A stretch of DNA of 38,668 bases, taken from NCBI GenBank assembly GCA_904373265.1, contig CAJFEE010000025.1, positions 1 through 38,668 on the forward strand. The letters are read 5' to 3'. Below the pieces are notes generated by a model. The model worked only from the letters and a program-made list of their open reading frames with translations, was not told the DNA's origin and ran no database searches. This document shows positions 7,871 to 16,514 of this stretch, piece by piece. The position numbers were made by a program, and so were the translations under genes. The stretch comes from Candidatus Harrysmithiimonas galli. GTDB lineage: Bacteria; Bacillota; Bacilli; CAJFEE01. Position 1 is the first letter of the stretch; each line of letters starts with the position of its first letter.

Positions 7871-8131
7871 ATGGCTTTAACGATACAAGAGTGGCTGAAA
7901 AGACCTGCTTATGGCACCTGGCTTGCCGTTGGAATAGCCTGTAGAACAGATGTATCTCTTCATAAGTCTGCATTTGGCAAGTTTATCTATCTTTACTCAT
8001 ATGGCAATCAAGAGAGTAAAAACAAAAAAGGGTACTTTCATGCTTTGTATTCTAACAAATGGTATTATGCGGTGGGGATTGAAAAGATTTTGATTGAAGC
8101 AGCTTTATATATAAAAGCACAAGGGATATGA
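7871..8131 (+). CDS. hypothetical protein, 86 residues
   Basis: It starts with a good AAAGGAGAG ribosome site about 9 bases before the ATG. The sequence is soluble and aromatic-rich (IQEWLKRPAYGTWLAVGIAC, KFIYLYSYGN, YSNKWYYAVGIEKILIEAAL). No motif is recognised. It sits alone between the element scar and the conserved nrd block, so it may be the last gene of the inserted region. Confidence 0.55.
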   Translation: MALTIQEWLKRPAYGTWLAVGIACRTDVSLHKSAFGKFIYLYSYGNQESKNKKGYFHALYSNKWYYAVGIEKILIEAALYIKAQGI

Positions 8132-8317
8132 ATTCTGTTCCCAGAAATGATATTTGAAGGTATAGGGGGTATAAGTAGGAATGGCTGGTTTGGTTTGTAG
8201 ATTCTTATATTGTTTTATATTTTTTCAAGAAATTCGGACATTGTACTCTATCTGAATTGTTGTTTTTTTGCTTGTCATCTGGAAAAAACTTGCTACAGTA
8301 AAGTGAAAAAGTAAAAT

Positions 8318-8354
8318 GCTCCTTAAAGTTTCTGAAATTTAAAGTCTAAGGAGC
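8318..8354 (-). terminator. terminator of the nrdD-nrdG-dut unit
   Basis: GCTCCTTA at 8318-8325 pairs with TAAGGAGC at 8347-8354. Read leftward, the hairpin is followed by ATTTTACTTTTT. It lies just after the dut stop codon. Confidence 0.7.
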
Positions 8355-8377
8355 GCTTAAAAATAGGAACAATAGAT

Positions 8378-8815
8378 CTACATTCTTCCAGTACTTCCAA
8401 AGCCACCTGCACCACGCTTGGTTTCGCTCAATTCATCTGTTTCTTCAAATGTAACAGCTAGAAATGGTGTGACAATCAGTTGGGCAATCCGTTCATTCGG
8501 TTCGATCATGGCATCGATTTTTGAGTGATTATGAAGAAAAATAATATACTCACCACGATAATCACTGTCACAAACGCCTACTTTATTTGCAGGTGCCAAT
8601 CCTTTTTTTGTTGCCAAACCGCTGCGAGCATAAATAAGTCCAGCATAACCTTCAGGAATTTCAATTGCCAATCCAGTTGGGATTTTTACAGTTTCTCCAG
8701 CGCGGATGGTAACAGATTCATTCAGGCAGGCATATAAATCATATCCAGCTGCGAATTCACTTCCTCTAGTTGGTAATGTTGCGTTTGAATTAAGTTTTTT
8801 TATGTTGATTTTCAT
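8378..8815 (-). CDS. dut: dUTP diphosphatase
   Basis: 145 residues carrying all five trimeric dUTPase motifs in order: AAGYDLYA, YARSGLATKKGL, GVCDSDYRGEY, ERIAQLIV and the C-terminal RGAGGFGSTG. It hydrolyses dUTP to dUMP, keeping uracil out of DNA and supplying the dTMP pathway. The gene follows nrdG by 21 bases in the same direction and is closed by a terminator, so it is the last gene of a deoxynucleotide-supply operon. Identification is firm. Confidence 0.96.
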   Translation of the reverse strand: MKINIKKLNSNATLPTRGSEFAAGYDLYACLNESVTIRAGETVKIPTGLAIEIPEGYAGLIYARSGLATKKGLAPANKVGVCDSDYRGEYIIFLHNHSKIDAMIEPNERIAQLIVTPFLAVTFEETDELSETKRGAGGFGSTGRM

Positions 8816-8836
8816 TATTTTTCATGGCTCCATTCA

Positions 8837-9334
8837 TTATGATTTCCATAAAACTGGGGTCAGATCAGGCTGCTTTAATGTTGTCTGTACATCGATGACA
8901 CGTTGATTGGATGAGCCAACCCAAGGTTGATTTGGGGATAGCAATGCTTGTATAAATTTTCCATCCACTATAACATCCAATAACGGAATAATTGATAAAT
9001 GGTAAATTTCTTCCCATAAAAATCCGGTATATGACCAAACGGTTTTGTTTGGAAAAGTATTACGGATCTCTTTGACAAGCTGGTAAACATCTTCTCGATT
9101 TTCGGGGTGAAAAGGATCTCCACCGCTTAAGGTGATGCCGTCAATATAATCCGGTTTTAATGTTTCAAACAATTCTTTTTTGGCATTTGTGTCAAAAGGA
9201 ATTCCGCCTTTAAGATCCCAAGTAATCGGATTATGGCACCCCAAACAAGCGTGCGTACAGCCGGAAAGCCAAAGGACGGTCCGCAGTCCGTCCCCATTTA
9301 GCATATCATCTTTGGTTATGTTATGAAAGCGCAT
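8837..9334 (-). CDS. nrdG: anaerobic ribonucleotide reductase activating protein
   Basis: 165 residues. The radical-SAM cluster motif is CTHACLGC (Cys26, Cys30, Cys33), followed by the glycine-rich SAM-binding stretch ITLSGGDPFHP. It uses S-adenosylmethionine to generate the glycyl radical on NrdD. Its start codon overlaps the nrdD stop as TAATG, so the two are translationally coupled. Length is typical for the family. Confidence 0.97.
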   Translation of the reverse strand: MRFHNITKDDMLNGDGLRTVLWLSGCTHACLGCHNPITWDLKGGIPFDTNAKKELFETLKPDYIDGITLSGGDPFHPENREDVYQLVKEIRNTFPNKTVWSYTGFLWEEIYHLSIIPLLDVIVDGKFIQALLSPNQPWVGSSNQRVIDVQTTLKQPDLTPVLWKS

Positions 9335-11475
9335 TACATTGATTTCCTCTCCGCAATTTCTGCCATTTTGGCTTGATTTAAGCGTGTATCTCCTTTCACT
9401 CGAGAGTATGAAAGATATCCATTCATGCGGTCGATTTTCGTTAAATTATGGCTGCCACAGTTTGGACAAATTTCCATATTCAGTTCTTCATGACCGCAAT
9501 CATCACAATAAGATAGTGCAAGGTTTACTCCTTCGTAAAATCCGAGTTTCATAGCTCGGCGAATTAGAGCTTTGACTGCTTTTACGTTGTAGCTAATCGG
9601 ATATTTGACATATTGAATTTTTCCACCATTGAATAAGTGCCAAAAACGGTTTTCCAGATCTTGTTTTTGAATCGGAGTAATGTTTTCTGCAACATGGCAG
9701 TGAAAGCTGTTGGATACATATTCTCGATCAGAAACATTTTCAATCATGCCATATTTTTTGCGAAACTGCTCGACTTGTAGACCACATAAGTTTTCTGCTG
9801 GTGTACCATAAATGGCATATAGTTTTTGATCTTCTTCTTTAAATTGCATCACTTTTTTATTGATATATTCCATAACTTCTAAAGCGAATGTGCTGTCTTC
9901 TACAAGAGATTTTCTGTTGTGTAACTGTTGTAGTTCGTTTAAGGCGGTAATGCCAAATGAAGCGGTCGCTGTTTTTAATAGTGGCTTAATTTTGTCATGT
10001 GGTTTTAAGTGTCCGCCATAAAATCCGCCCTCACAGTATGCAAGCGGATTGGTAGATGCCCGCATTTCTCCCAAATAGTCGTAAGTTTTTAAATGAAGCT
10101 TACGAATTAATTCTAAATAATAATCAAGCACTTCATAAAAATCTCGATTTTCATGTTTTGCTTTGGCGTAGATCATCGGTAAATGCAGACTGATGGCACC
10201 AACATTAAAACGTCCAACAAATACAGGTTTGTCTGCTTCATTTGCTGGGGAAAGTCCACCTTGTTCATACCATGGAGATAAGAAAGCTCGGCAGCCCATT
10301 GGTGAGACAACTTTCTTGTATTTTTTATACATCTGCGCCACATAGCCATCTCCCGTTAGGCTTAACCAGTCTGGATACATGGTTTTACGAGAACATTCAA
10401 CACCTGCATTGAATACATCTTCTAGTATGCAGCCTTCCCCATGTAGGTTCTCATCATATAAGAATACAATTTTAGGAAATAACACAGGTTTTTTATTGTC
10501 AGTTTTTCCTTGCCCGCCTTGATGTACTTCAAGCATAGTAATAGCGGCCATTTTTTCAAATCGATTTTGCCCTAAACCAATGGTCATTGCAACAAACGGG
10601 TAGTCCCCCCGGGAAGATCCAACTGAATTGAGTTTGTATTCCCAGCCTTGAAAACCTTGTTCAAACTCTCGTTTCACTTTCTTTAGGGCGATTTCTTCGG
10701 CGTAGGCTGGTTCACAAACATTGTAGTGAATCTGTTTGTCCAATTCTTCCTGTAAGTATTTTTGATAACTGAGCTCAGCATAGGGCGCAAGTACTTTGTC
10801 GATTTCTGGCAAGGTGAATCCGCCATATTGCTGGGAAGCGGTAGAAAGTACAATATCACCGATGACATCAAACGCAACGCCCAATGTCTTTGGTTCATTA
10901 TACCAAAGATTGCCCATCTCAAAGCCATCTTTTAATACAGCTGCAATGTCAAACAAGCAGCAGTTCATTGTATCGCGCCGAGCAGACATGTCATGAATAT
11001 AAATATAACCTTCTTTGCAGGCTTGTAATTCTTCTTTGTTTAAAGAAAATTTCTTATACAACTCTTTGTTCAGTTGATTAAAAATCAGGCTTCTTTTGGT
11101 TGCGACAAGAGCACTGTCTGTATTGCTATTTTCTTTGTCTCCAATATACATAATTGACTGACTTTTTCGATAAACTTCATCTAACATTTTAACAAAGTCG
11201 GTCTTATAATTGCGGTAATCTCGATAGCTTTTTGCAACTGCAGGATTTACATGATCCAGCGCACCTTCTACCAAATTATGCATAATGGCAATTGGAACCT
11301 CTTGGAGATTTTGTTTGCGAATTTCTTCTTTAACAAAAGCACAAATTTGTTGATTTTCTTTGTTGGTAAATGTGACAAGTACACGTGCTGCCGATTTATT
11401 TGTTGCTTCGACAATTTTTTTTTCATGGAATGCTTCTTTGGTTCCATCTTTTTTGATAATGGTAACGTTGTTCAT
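9334..11475 (-). CDS. nrdD: anaerobic ribonucleoside-triphosphate reductase
   Basis: 713 residues from the ATG with GGGAGAGG about 8 bases upstream; an upstream in-frame start at 11502 lacks a site. The N-terminal ~90 residues form an ATP-cone regulatory domain (VTIIKKDGTKEAFHEKKIVE). The reductase barrel follows, with MNCCLFDIAAVLKDGFEMGN and SVGSSRGDYPFVAMTIGLGQ. A four-cysteine zinc site (CDDC...CPNC) precedes the C-terminal glycyl radical loop RMNGYLSYSR, with the radical glycine at about 686. It makes dNTPs from NTPs without oxygen. Two NrdR boxes lie just upstream. Firm. Confidence 0.97.
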   Translation of the reverse strand: MNNVTIIKKDGTKEAFHEKKIVEATNKSAARVLVTFTNKENQQICAFVKEEIRKQNLQEVPIAIMHNLVEGALDHVNPAVAKSYRDYRNYKTDFVKMLDEVYRKSQSIMYIGDKENSNTDSALVATKRSLIFNQLNKELYKKFSLNKEELQACKEGYIYIHDMSARRDTMNCCLFDIAAVLKDGFEMGNLWYNEPKTLGVAFDVIGDIVLSTASQQYGGFTLPEIDKVLAPYAELSYQKYLQEELDKQIHYNVCEPAYAEEIALKKVKREFEQGFQGWEYKLNSVGSSRGDYPFVAMTIGLGQNRFEKMAAITMLEVHQGGQGKTDNKKPVLFPKIVFLYDENLHGEGCILEDVFNAGVECSRKTMYPDWLSLTGDGYVAQMYKKYKKVVSPMGCRAFLSPWYEQGGLSPANEADKPVFVGRFNVGAISLHLPMIYAKAKHENRDFYEVLDYYLELIRKLHLKTYDYLGEMRASTNPLAYCEGGFYGGHLKPHDKIKPLLKTATASFGITALNELQQLHNRKSLVEDSTFALEVMEYINKKVMQFKEEDQKLYAIYGTPAENLCGLQVEQFRKKYGMIENVSDREYVSNSFHCHVAENITPIQKQDLENRFWHLFNGGKIQYVKYPISYNVKAVKALIRRAMKLGFYEGVNLALSYCDDCGHEELNMEICPNCGSHNLTKIDRMNGYLSYSRVKGDTRLNQAKMAEIAERKSM

Positions 11476-11496
11476 TTTCCGCCTCTCCCTTATAAA

Positions 11497-11544
11497 AATC
11501 AATATATTGTGTTTTGTTCTTGATCATATAACTAAATATTGTAT
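11497..11544 (-). promoter_or_regulatory. paired NrdR boxes upstream of nrdD
   Basis: Read leftward, ACACAATATATTGATT (11512-11497) and ATACAATATTTAGTTA (11544-11529) both fit the 16-base NrdR box pattern acaCwAtATaTwGtgt at most positions. Their centres are exactly 32 bp apart, three helical turns, as is standard for this repressor. They end 22 bases before the nrdD ATG and overlap the likely promoter. NrdR represses ribonucleotide reductase operons in response to ATP/dATP; the nrdR gene is not in the window. Confidence 0.75.
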
Positions 11545-11633
11545 GTCTAATTATCCATGGATAGAGAACAGATTTCAAGAGCTATTTTAAAAAAATTAGA
11601 GAAAAATATAGATATATTTTGATGAAAAATTTT

Positions 11634-12395
11634 TTACATCGGCAAGTCGATATGTAATACAACTGGACAATGATCACTTCCGAGAATTTGGCTGTGGATT
11701 TCTGCTTCTTGTATTTTGTTTTTTATTTTTTCTGAGACAATAAAATAATCGATTCTCCATCCGATATTTCTTTCTCGAACAGTTGGCATATAAGAGAACC
11801 AAGAGAAGCAGTCTGGTCGATCGGGATATAAATAGCGGAAACTGTCAACAAATCCAGAAGCCAGTAATTCTGTCATTTTATTTCTTTCTTCAAATGTGAA
11901 ACCAGAATTTCCCATATTGGCTTTGCAGTTTTTTACATCAATATCCAGATGAGCAACATTTAAATCACCGCAATAAATCACAGGTTTTTGTTGGTCTAAA
12001 TGTATCAAATACCGGCGCATATTGTCTTCCCAAACGAGTCGTTCTGGCAATCGGGTTAACTCACGCTTTGCATTTGGCGTATAAGCATTGACCAGATAAA
12101 AAGTTTCGTATTCCAAAACAATAATTCGACCTTCTGGTTCGGTTTCCTTGTTCTCAATATTGTAAAATACAGTGCAAGGTTTTTTCTTGGTAAAAACAGC
12201 CGTTCCTGAATATCCCTTTTTTTCTGCATAATTCCAATATTGTTGATACCCTATAAAGGGTAAATCAATTTGTCCAGATTGACATTTGGTTTCCTGAATA
12301 CAGAAAATATCGGCATCGATTTTTTGAAAATAATCGGTGAATCCCTTTCTAACACAGGCACGGATTCCGTTTACATTCCATGATACAAGCTTCAT
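11634..12395 (-). CDS. xth: exodeoxyribonuclease III (AP endonuclease)
   Basis: 253 residues of the exonuclease III/AP endonuclease family. Visible active-site motifs are KLVSWNVNGIRA at the start, CIQETKCQ (metal-binding Glu), YLVNAYTPNAKRELTRLPER, YCGDLNVAHLDIDVKN, WRIDYF and the final GSDHCPVVL (catalytic Asp-His). It cleaves DNA at abasic sites and removes 3' blocks in base-excision repair. It ends 158 bases upstream of nrdD and may be read independently. Firm. Confidence 0.96.
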   Translation of the reverse strand: MKLVSWNVNGIRACVRKGFTDYFQKIDADIFCIQETKCQSGQIDLPFIGYQQYWNYAEKKGYSGTAVFTKKKPCTVFYNIENKETEPEGRIIVLEYETFYLVNAYTPNAKRELTRLPERLVWEDNMRRYLIHLDQQKPVIYCGDLNVAHLDIDVKNCKANMGNSGFTFEERNKMTELLASGFVDSFRYLYPDRPDCFSWFSYMPTVRERNIGWRIDYFIVSEKIKNKIQEAEIHSQILGSDHCPVVLHIDLPM

Positions 12396-12530
12396 TTCTT
12401 CCTTCCTTTCTGTTCTAAAGGGTGCGTGTTCTCTTTTTTATGTATTAAATTGAAAATGAAATTGGATATGTTTATAACATAATATTTGATGAGATTGGTT
12501 TTATATGAACAAAATAAAAACATTTGAATG

Positions 12531-13307
12531 TTAATGTTTTTTTAAGGTGACCAATCTGCGTGCATCTTTTTGGATAACAGAGACAGGATGTTGAAAAAAA
12601 GCGGAAAGATTTTGTTCTGTTAGTTGCTTGTCTATTGTCCCTTTGGAAAAAACCTTTCCTTCTCTTAATAATAGTGCATGTGTAAAGCAAGGCAGAATTT
12701 CTTCAATATGATGTGTCACATAAATCAATGTAGGTGCTTTTTTTTGCATTGCGATTTTTTCAATATAGGAAAGTATATGTTCTCTTGCAAGTAAATCTAG
12801 CCCACTGCATGGCTCATCTAAGATAAATAAAGCAGGCTCCGCCATTAAAGCACGTGCAATTAAGATCTTCTGTTTTTCTCCTTGTGAAAGCAGCCCGAAG
12901 CTTTTGGTTTTTATAGAGAGACAATCGACAAAGTCCAGCCATTTTTCTGCTTGGCAAATGTCTTCATGTGAAACCATATCATATAAATCAATCGAAGCAA
13001 ATTTTCCACTCAGTACGACATCCAATGTAGTTTGCCCAGGTTGAAAACGTTGCTTTATACTTTCACTCACTATCCCGATTTTTTTGCGAAGCTGAGTGAA
13101 GTTTGCTTTTCCGAAAATTTGACCAAGGACTTCGATTTCTCCCTGTTGTGCAAAAAGATAGCCAGTAATGATATTTAATAATGTTGTTTTTCCAGCACCA
13201 TTTCGTCCGAGCAAGCACCAATGTTCACCAGGGTAAACATCCCATGATATATGGTTGATTTGTGGAGTGCGTCCACGTTGGAAAAAAATATTTTGAATAT
13301 GAATCAT
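12531..13307 (-). CDS. ABC transporter ATP-binding protein (YlmA/ModF-like)
   Basis: 258 residues from the ATG with GGAGGAGG eight bases ahead; the open frame further upstream has no site. Walker A is GRNGAGKTT (from residue 34), the signature is LLSQGEKQKILIARAL, Walker B is ALFILDEPCSGLD, and the H-loop is YVTHHIEEI. No membrane partner is adjacent. Stand-alone ATPases of this type are annotated YlmA or PhrA/ModF-like, with unknown or molybdate-linked roles. The role is left open. Confidence 0.85.
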   Translation of the reverse strand: MIHIQNIFFQRGRTPQINHISWDVYPGEHWCLLGRNGAGKTTLLNIITGYLFAQQGEIEVLGQIFGKANFTQLRKKIGIVSESIKQRFQPGQTTLDVVLSGKFASIDLYDMVSHEDICQAEKWLDFVDCLSIKTKSFGLLSQGEKQKILIARALMAEPALFILDEPCSGLDLLAREHILSYIEKIAMQKKAPTLIYVTHHIEEILPCFTHALLLREGKVFSKGTIDKQLTEQNLSAFFQHPVSVIQKDARRLVTLKKH

Positions 13308-13681
13308 TGTAATCCTCCTCCTATTTACAGGTTGTATCACTTTGGTTTTGAAGTGGAAGTGAACATTTATTAGGGCACATGCTGATCCAACTGAAACAGA
13401 CATATAAAAATTGTATATGAAATATTGTTTGGTAGGGAAATATTTTGTTTTATGATTTTGTTTGTCAAATGGTATTTTGGAGCAGACGGTTAAAAAGATT
13501 TATTTTCCTTGGATTCTACGTAAAAACAGTTGTTTTCTTCTGGCAATTTTTATAAAATAAATTTAGGAAATTATTGGTATTGGATAGATTACTAGATAAA
13601 GATTATTTTGCAAGGAGCAGTAGAAATATACACTCTTTACTTTCCGCTTTAAAATGTTGGGATGTGAAGTAAATTGGGTGT
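13308..13681. other. gene-free stretch
   Basis: AT-rich intergenic DNA upstream of the leftward ABC gene. No ORF, RNA or hairpin could be supported. Confidence 0.5.
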
Positions 13682-13897
13682 GTGAATAAATGGTTTGAAG
13701 ATAATGAACCATATATCTTTGCTTACAGACATTTTCAACTGATCGGACTTTGTTTGAAAGAAACCAGATTATAATCTGGTCAAGAGGAAGCGTACATGCT
13801 AAAGCATATGAGCGGTAATGGCGGTTTGCAGTTATATGAAAAATTTATGCAATCATTTTTGCGCTTGGCTAACGACAAATGGAAAAACTTTGGCTAG
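13682..13897 (+). pseudogene. decayed ORF before the aminotransferase
   Basis: A single frame of 72 codons from GTG 13682 to TAG 13895 is interrupted only by TAA at 13772. It reads NEPYIFAYRHFQLIGLCLKE, then after the stop MLKHMSGNGGLQLYEKFMQS and LRLANDKWKNFG. Further in-frame stops follow. It looks like a former small protein whose family I cannot name. The internal stop lies inside a perfect palindrome at 13763-13780. Confidence 0.3.
13763..13780. repeat. 18-bp perfect palindrome
   Basis: ACCAGATTATAATCTGGT is fully self-complementary with no spacer. It is 220 bases upstream of the aminotransferase start and has a TATAAT at its centre, so it could be an operator overlapping a promoter. 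Its binding protein is unknown. Confidence 0.6.
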
Positions 13898-14000
13898 AAT
13901 ATGAAGCAATGATGTAGAAAGTGCACAGACTGATGCAAATCATGACTTCATACGAAATGAAAAAAAACGGATCAGATCAATGGAAAGAAAGAGATGAACC

Positions 14001-15182
14001 ATGAGAGACACATTTATTGCAAAAATTGCAAATGAGATACCAGATTCAGGGATTAAAGATTTTTTTGATGTGGCAAATAAAATGAAGGATGCGATTTCTT
14101 TGGGGGTCGGTGAGCCTGATTTTTTGGTGCCTGCATATGTTCGGGAAAAGGCGATTGATTCCATTCAAAATGGAGAAACCAAATATACGGCGACAGAGGG
14201 AACCATTCATCTGCGAGAAGCAGTTGCCCGTTATTTGTCAGAAAGATTTTCGTTGCACTATCAAGCATCAAAGGAAATTTTAATTACAGTTGGTGCCAGT
14301 GAAGCCATTGATCTTGCTTTGCGGACACTGGTGAATCCTGGGGAAGAAGTGCTTATTGTTGAACCATCCTATGTCTCTTATTTGCCCTGTGTGATGCTTT
14401 GCGGTGGCATACCAGTTGTTGTACCAACTTATGTGAAAAATCATTTTAAGGTGACACCACAAGATTTGAGGGAGGCTATTACAGCAAAAACACGTGTATT
14501 GATTTTACCATTTCCAAACAATCCAACAGGTGCAATTATGGAAAAAGAGGATTTGCTTGCAATTCGTGAAGTGGTTTTGGCGTATGATTTATTTGTAATC
14601 AGTGATGAGATCTATGCGGAGTTGACATATGGAACTAAGCATGTTTCCATTGCAAGTCTGCCGGATATGCGTGAGCGAACATTGGTGTTAAATGGCTTTT
14701 CTAAAGCGTTTGCAATGACTGGATGGCGACTTGGTTTTGCGGCTGGATCTGAAGAAGTTATTTCTACGATGCATAAAATTCATCAATATAATATTATGTC
14801 AGCGAATACAACCAGTCAGATTGCTGGACTGGAGGCGTTGACACATCCGAATCGTGACCAAGAAATTGAGACAATGCGCAGAGCTTATAATGAGCGGCGG
14901 CAAGTGCTTGTAAACGGTTTTCGTCAGATGGGTTTGGATTGTTATGAACCAAGAGGGGCATTTTATGTATTTCCATCTATTCAAAAAACTGGGCTTTCCA
15001 GTATGGAGTTTTGTGAGCGGTTATTGGCAGAAGAAAAAGTAGCAGTTATACCGGGAACTGCTTTTGGCGCATGTGGCGAAGGATTTATTCGTTGTTCTTA
15101 TGCTTATGCGTTGGAGGATATTAAAGAATGCCTAAAAAGAATTTCACAGTTTGTTATTCGGTTACAAAGTGTAAATATTTAG
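14001..15182 (+). CDS. PLP-dependent class I aminotransferase (aspartate/aromatic type)
   Basis: 393 residues, fold-type I. Conserved residues are VGASEAID (cofactor phosphate loop), PFPNNPTG (Asn174), ISDEIYAELTY (Asp202 and Tyr205), GFSKAFAMTGWRLG with the Schiff-base Lys at 235, and FIRCSYA with the carboxylate-binding Arg near the end. It resembles PatA/AspC-like enzymes that move amino groups between an amino acid and 2-oxoglutarate; the exact substrate cannot be told from sequence. The ribosome site is weak (GAAAGAGATG). Two rightward genes follow at 123 and 29 bases, perhaps read from the same promoter. Confidence 0.9.
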   Translation: MRDTFIAKIANEIPDSGIKDFFDVANKMKDAISLGVGEPDFLVPAYVREKAIDSIQNGETKYTATEGTIHLREAVARYLSERFSLHYQASKEILITVGASEAIDLALRTLVNPGEEVLIVEPSYVSYLPCVMLCGGIPVVVPTYVKNHFKVTPQDLREAITAKTRVLILPFPNNPTGAIMEKEDLLAIREVVLAYDLFVISDEIYAELTYGTKHVSIASLPDMRERTLVLNGFSKAFAMTGWRLGFAAGSEEVISTMHKIHQYNIMSANTTSQIAGLEALTHPNRDQEIETMRRAYNERRQVLVNGFRQMGLDCYEPRGAFYVFPSIQKTGLSSMEFCERLLAEEKVAVIPGTAFGACGEGFIRCSYAYALEDIKECLKRISQFVIRLQSVNI

Positions 15183-15305
15183 TGGAACAATTTAGAACAG
15201 TTTGATGTTTCATTAGAAAAACGATTTGTATTTGCCATAAATGAATGCACATAAAAAGATTCGTTTCGGGAAAAGGGGTGGATTAAGTTGAAAGTGGAGG
15301 ATCAA

Positions 15306-15791
15306 ATGTCTCTATGGATGCCACAATCGTCTGCAGTTTATACACGTCGTCTACAATTCAGTTATACAGATCAAAGAGATTTTGGAGAAATGAATTTGGC
15401 AGCGGACGATTTAAGTGTGAACAAAGGAAATACACTTGAGGCTGTTCAATGTCAAAGCTGCCAAGAGCGAAAATATCAGGATGGCTCAGATGATCCTAGT
15501 GTTTCATTTCAAACACCGACTCGAATTGACCCAGCAGTAGTGGAAAGTCAAGTTCGTGCACATGAAATGGAACATGTTGGACATGAGCAGGCACGGGCTG
15601 AAGCTGAGGATAAGAAGGTGATTTCCCAAAGTGTTACTTTACATACAGGAATCTGTGAAGAATGTGGACGCATTTATATTTCCGGTGGGACGACCAAAAC
15701 CGTAACAAAGGAAGATCCGCAAAAACAGGCTTTTCAAGGAATTTTTACAGATGAAGTGTATAAAGGCAATCATGTTGATATGTATGCATAA
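15306..15791 (+). CDS. putative HExxH metalloprotease with two CxxC pairs (SprA/CJM1_0395-like)
   Basis: 161 residues from the ATG with GGAGG five bases upstream; a TTG at 15288 with AGGGGTGG is the alternative start and adds six residues. The centre holds AHEMEHVGHEQARAEAEDKK, in which His86-Glu87-x-x-His90 is a zinc-protease motif. It is flanked by CQSC (49-52, followed by RKYQDGSDD) and CEEC (117-120, followed by GRIYISGGTT). There is no signal peptide. The arrangement resembles the SprA-related putative metalloprotease family. No substrate is known. It is followed 29 bases later by an isochorismatase-like gene. Confidence 0.75.
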   Translation: MSLWMPQSSAVYTRRLQFSYTDQRDFGEMNLAADDLSVNKGNTLEAVQCQSCQERKYQDGSDDPSVSFQTPTRIDPAVVESQVRAHEMEHVGHEQARAEAEDKKVISQSVTLHTGICEECGRIYISGGTTKTVTKEDPQKQAFQGIFTDEVYKGNHVDMYA

Positions 15792-15820
15792 TCAAATATT
15801 GAAATTGGAGGTGTATTGTA

Positions 15821-16369
15821 TTGAGAATTTTACCAGAAGAAGCGCTGGCATTGATTGTAGACTTACAAGAAAAACTGGTTCCAACAATGACAGACGCACC
15901 ACAGCTTGTGAAAAATACAAAGGCATTGTTAGAAGGATTGAAAATTGCAGAGATTCCAATACTTGTTACAGAACAGTATCCACGTGGTTTGGGGCAGACT
16001 GTATCCGAGTTGGTATCTGTAATCCCAGATGTGAAACGACAAGAAAAGCTTGAATTTAGCTGTTATGGAAATGAACAGATTCGTAAGATCATTGATGCCT
16101 CAGGCAGAAAAACCATTTTGCTTTGCGGAATTGAAGCTCATGTTTGTGTTTTGCAGACATTAATTGATTTATGTGCAGCAGGTTATCATGTTGTCCTGAT
16201 TGAGGATTGTATCCAGTCAAGACATGCACATGACCAAAAGATAGCTGTAAAGCGTGCCATTTATGAGGGTGCATGTATAACAACATTTGAATCCGTACTT
16301 TTTGAGCTGGTTCAAAAAGCGGGAACGACACAGTTTAAACAGCTATCTGCATTGGTTAAAAGCTTGTAG
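15821..16369 (+). CDS. isochorismatase-family cysteine hydrolase
   Basis: 182 residues with a TTG start preceded by GGAGGTG at 8 bases. The catalytic triad of the family is visible: Asp14 (LIVDLQEKL), Lys76 (RQEKLEFSC) and Cys109 (GIEAHVCVLQT). The cis-peptide region is LCGIEAHV. It resembles the YcaC/ISOC1-like group, whose substrates are mostly unknown amides or ethers. It is soluble, is co-directional with the metalloprotease-like gene, and is closed by a terminator. Confidence 0.9.
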   Translation: MRILPEEALALIVDLQEKLVPTMTDAPQLVKNTKALLEGLKIAEIPILVTEQYPRGLGQTVSELVSVIPDVKRQEKLEFSCYGNEQIRKIIDASGRKTILLCGIEAHVCVLQTLIDLCAAGYHVVLIEDCIQSRHAHDQKIAVKRAIYEGACITTFESVLFELVQKAGTTQFKQLSALVKSL

Positions 16370-16410
16370 AAATTATGTAAAATATGTTTAAAATGGAATA
16401 AAAATAAGGA

Positions 16411-16449
16411 GCAAAGCCTGATAATAAAGTGGAGGGGCTTTGCTTTTTT
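16411..16449 (+). terminator. terminator after the isochorismatase gene
   Basis: GCAAAGCC at 16411-16418 pairs with GGCTTTGC at 16436-16443, followed by T(6). Confidence 0.8.
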
Positions 16450-16514
16450 ATAGACTTTTAATTCGATTTTTTTGTTTATATCTTGGATTTTTAAAAATCT
16501 TTTATCTTTGATCC

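Noticed and set aside
15751-16053. Rightward 100-codon ORF overlapping two genes
   Set aside because: Shadow frame; the isochorismatase frame has the catalytic triad and a GGAGGTG site.
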